Below, in pieces: positions 33,694 to 35,520 of a stretch of 35,520 nt of DNA. The notes beneath the pieces were generated by a model. That model worked only from the letters and a program-made list of their open reading frames with translations. It did no database searches and was not told the origin of the DNA. Each line of letters starts with the position of its first letter. The stretch's first letter is position 1. Source of the stretch: an uncultured Monoglobus sp. (GTDB lineage: Bacteria > Bacillota > Clostridia > Monoglobales > Monoglobaceae); the NCBI GenBank assembly GCA_947630505.1, contig CANRHV010000027.1, positions 1 to 35,520 of the forward strand, written 5' to 3'. A program made the translations under genes and the position numbers.

Positions 33694-34932
33694 ATGCTCG
33701 AGAAAAACCATAGACAAAAAAAACGGCGTTACCGCGCCGTTATCATTGACGGCAAAAAAATTATGAAAGCGCTTTTGTTTATTTCGGCGGCGGGTATAAT
33801 AACCGGAATAATTATTTCGGCCTTTTGGAACGGCGGCAAATCCGAGGTCTCGCTCGAGACGCCGCCCGCCCCTTCCTCTTCCGCCGAGCCCGCAGCAGCG
33901 GTCGAGAGCGGAACCGACAACAACGATGGGGACAAAACAGATACAGGCAAAAGAAACGCCGCGGAAAGTCTCAAAAAAATCGCGGGTTATATTCTGGGAT
34001 TTGACCCGTTCACACCATCGGGAGCAGTCGCGGCCGAGGTCCGCGGCGCCGAGATAGTGAACAGCTACGGCATAATAACGCGCGGCGAGGAGCTTTTGCC
34101 GACCACGCCGCCCACCGACACGCCCGCGCCCGATCCGCCGCCCGACGAGGGCGAGCGCTCGGACATAACCGAGATAAACGCGGCGCAGAACGCGAGATAC
34201 GACGACTATCAAATCAGGATCGGCAACGAGACCTCATACGCGGTTGACATAAACGGTCTGCTTGAGGAACCCCTGAGCTTTGACATGAGCGGCGAGGGGC
34301 CGAAGGTGCTGATCGTGCACACCCACGCCACCGAGGCCTACGCCGCGGAGGGCGCGGTCGAGTACGCCCGGGACGAGAGCGACCGCAGCATGAACACCTC
34401 GGAAAACGTTGTGGCCGTGGGCGACGAGGCGACGAGAGTTTTAAACGAGCGCGGTATCGAGACCCTGCACGACACAGCGCTGCACGACTATCCATCCTTC
34501 AACGGCTCATACGCCGACGCCCTCGAGAGCACCGAGAATTATCTGGCCGAATACCCGAGCATCCGCGTTGTGCTGGACATTCACCGCGACTCGATCGTGC
34601 GCGGCAATGAGATGGCGAAGGTCGTCACCGAGATAAACGGCAAAAAGGCGGCGCAGCTGATGTTTGTGGTCGGAACCGACGAGAACGGTCTATATAATCC
34701 CGACTGGCGCGAGAACCTGAAATTCGCCCTGAAACTTCAGAATAAGATAGACGAAAAATATCCCGATCTGATGCGATATGTGAATCTTCGCAAAAACCGA
34801 TTCAACGGCCACACCACAAAGGGCAGCCTGATAATCGAGACGGGCTCGAGCGGCAACAGCCTGAGCGAGGCCAAATACTCGATAACCCTCGCCGCCGAGT
34901 GCATAGCCGAATTTTTAAACGGATTAAAATAA
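33694..34932 (+). CDS. spoIIP: Stage II sporulation protein P
   Basis: The 412-residue protein has one N-terminal membrane helix (about 25-45), a Pro/Ala/Glu-rich linker, and the SpoIIP amidase/endopeptidase domain (about 200-412). Diagnostic motifs are VLIVHTHATEAY, VVLDIHRDSI, MFVVGTDENGLYNPDW, NRFNGHTTKGSLIIETGSSG and NSLSEAKYS. SpoIIP acts with SpoIID and SpoIIM to degrade septal peptidoglycan during engulfment, on the outer side of the mother-cell membrane. GGAGGAG precedes the ATG. It is divergent from the DUF975 operon. A sigma-E promoter would be expected; I could not recognise a convincing one. Its presence argues that the organism sporulates. Confidence 0.96.
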   Translation: MLEKNHRQKKRRYRAVIIDGKKIMKALLFISAAGIITGIIISAFWNGGKSEVSLETPPAPSSSAEPAAAVESGTDNNDGDKTDTGKRNAAESLKKIAGYILGFDPFTPSGAVAAEVRGAEIVNSYGIITRGEELLPTTPPTDTPAPDPPPDEGERSDITEINAAQNARYDDYQIRIGNETSYAVDINGLLEEPLSFDMSGEGPKVLIVHTHATEAYAAEGAVEYARDESDRSMNTSENVVAVGDEATRVLNERGIETLHDTALHDYPSFNGSYADALESTENYLAEYPSIRVVLDIHRDSIVRGNEMAKVVTEINGKKAAQLMFVVGTDENGLYNPDWRENLKFALKLQNKIDEKYPDLMRYVNLRKNRFNGHTTKGSLIIETGSSGNSLSEAKYSITLAAECIAEFLNGLK

Positions 34933-34946
34933 AAATAACAACACAA

Positions 34947-34976
34947 AACCCCTCCCGAATTAGGTCGGGAGGGGTT
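34947..34976. terminator. Bidirectional Rho-independent terminator
   Basis: A perfect 12-bp stem aacccctcccga / tcgggaggggtt with a 6-base loop lies between the convergent spoIIP and the partial surface-protein gene. T-rich runs follow on both strands (TTTTGTGTTG on minus, AAATTTTATC on plus). Confidence 0.85.
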
Positions 34977-34986
34977 AAATTTTATC

Positions 34987-35520
34987 TTACTTTCCCGGTA
35001 TCGGGTCCGCGTACGGTTTCAGCGTTTTCGCGTCCCACAGATAGAACATCACGTCAACGCTGCTGTCGGCCGAGTAGTCGGCGTCAAACTTCGCGGTTAC
35101 GGGATTTGTTCCGACGGGAACTGTCACAACTTTAAAGTCGATCAGAACCTCGTCTCTGTAAGCCGCCGCTATGAACCATACCTCGCCGCCGGAGTTGTTT
35201 ACAACCGAAGCGCTGATGTTCTCTTTGTTGAGGACAGGCTTCTCGGCGTATCTTACCGGCGCGCCGGGCTCAAGCGTGGGAACAAGCGTTTCCAAAGGTT
35301 CGGATGACTGCTCGGGCTCGGTTGTCGTTCCCGGCGTTGCCGTGGGCCCTGTTGTCGTTCCGGGCGTTGCCGTGGGCCCTGTTGTCGTTCCGGGTGTAGC
35401 CGTGGGTTCCGCCGTCGTTCCGGGCGTCGCCGTGGGCTCCGTTGTCGTTCCGGGCGTCGCCGTGGGCTCCGTTGTCGTTCCGGGCGTCGCCGTGGGCTCC
35501 GTTGTCGTTCCGGGCGTCGC
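34987..35520 (-). CDS. Surface protein C-terminus with 10-residue tandem repeats, N-terminus beyond window
   Basis: The frame is open from the window edge to a stop at 34987, 177 residues. The first 65 or so are a tandem repeat of [EG]PTATPGTTT, a flexible Thr/Pro linker, then EQSSEPLETLVPTLEPG. The last 85 residues are a beta-rich domain ending SSVDVMFYLWDAKTLKPYAD, matching the type at the end of the giant protein (KVKVMIWNSTKNIMPVSDP). The domain appears at the C-terminus of many clostridial secreted proteins. An internal TTG at 35295 is not a real start, because the frame runs on upstream in the same repeats. The function of the missing part is unknown. Confidence 0.85.
   Translation of the reverse strand, partial: ATPGTTTEPTATPGTTTEPTATPGTTTEPTATPGTTAEPTATPGTTTGPTATPGTTTGPTATPGTTTEPEQSSEPLETLVPTLEPGAPVRYAEKPVLNKENISASVVNNSGGEVWFIAAAYRDEVLIDFKVVTVPVGTNPVTAKFDADYSADSSVDVMFYLWDAKTLKPYADPIPGK
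35321..35520 (-). repeat. 30-bp tandem repeat, six units and a partial seventh
   Basis: Units begin at 35321, 35351, 35381, 35411, 35441, 35471 and 35501. The last three are identical, while the first four carry scattered substitutions, so expansion is more recent toward the window edge. Each encodes 10 residues of the linker in the partial surface protein. The array continues past the window. Confidence 0.95.

Noticed and set aside
33661-34212. Open frame of 183 codons opposite spoIIP
   Set aside because: The spoIIP frame has clear family motifs; the antisense frame has Arg/Gly-rich shadow composition.
35321-35520. Regular 30-bp repeats that might be a CRISPR array
   Set aside because: Units are directly adjacent with no spacers and translate in frame as a Thr/Pro linker.

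Overview
The window reads as chromosomal DNA of a spore-forming Firmicute of the class Clostridia, probably gut-associated. The evidence is spoIIP, consensus sigma-A promoters with 17-bp spacers, strong GGAGG-type ribosome binding sites, and domains typical of the group (copper-amine-oxidase-N-like, DUF975, PFL/UPF0210, AgrC-like GHKL kinase). The assignment rests on gene families only. No plasmid or phage functions were seen, and no CRISPR array.

Layout: (1) 1-3064, minus strand: a HAD phosphatase, TspO, an ACT-domain protein and a PFL/UPF0210 protein cut by the window edge, probably one transcript. (2) 3094-9090: a dispersed palindromic repeat, a terminator, and a 1845-residue secreted multidomain protein with 11 beta-helix-like repeats and a long, strongly structured 5' leader. 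(3) 9135-11051: tsf and rpsB with promoter, leader hairpins and terminator. (4) 11092-21990: a two-gene minus-strand operon with a 2991-residue NRPS (A-T-C-A-T-C-A-T-reductase) and a MATE exporter fused to an RsbW-like ATPase domain. (5) 22175-24667, plus strand: an orphan GHKL sensor kinase, divergent from the NRPS, and a Fic protein, each behind a nearly identical promoter. (6) 24721-24912, minus strand: a CAU-anticodon tRNA. (7) 24990-30112, plus strand: a secreted GH3 hexosaminidase with a heterodimeric ABC exporter, followed by a second copy of the dispersed repeat and a TCCACA-rich non-coding stretch. (8) 30484-33608, minus strand: DUF975 membrane protein, secreted GH26-like protein and a lone PAS protein. 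(9) 33694-35520: spoIIP, a bidirectional terminator, and the C-terminal end of a surface protein with a 10-residue tandem repeat.

The most interesting unit is the NRPS locus. The synthetase should join three building blocks and release the chain reductively, as an aldehyde or alcohol. Its first adenylation domain lacks the aspartate that normally binds the alpha-amino group, so the starter may not be an alpha-amino acid. The promoter has a palindrome between -35 and -10, a second perfect palindrome lies upstream, and a membrane histidine kinase without a response regulator is transcribed divergently. The MATE protein probably exports the product. The other notable signal is the leader of the large secreted protein, where mutually exclusive pairings end in a terminator-like hairpin just before the ribosome binding site, an arrangement like that of a riboswitch or attenuator.
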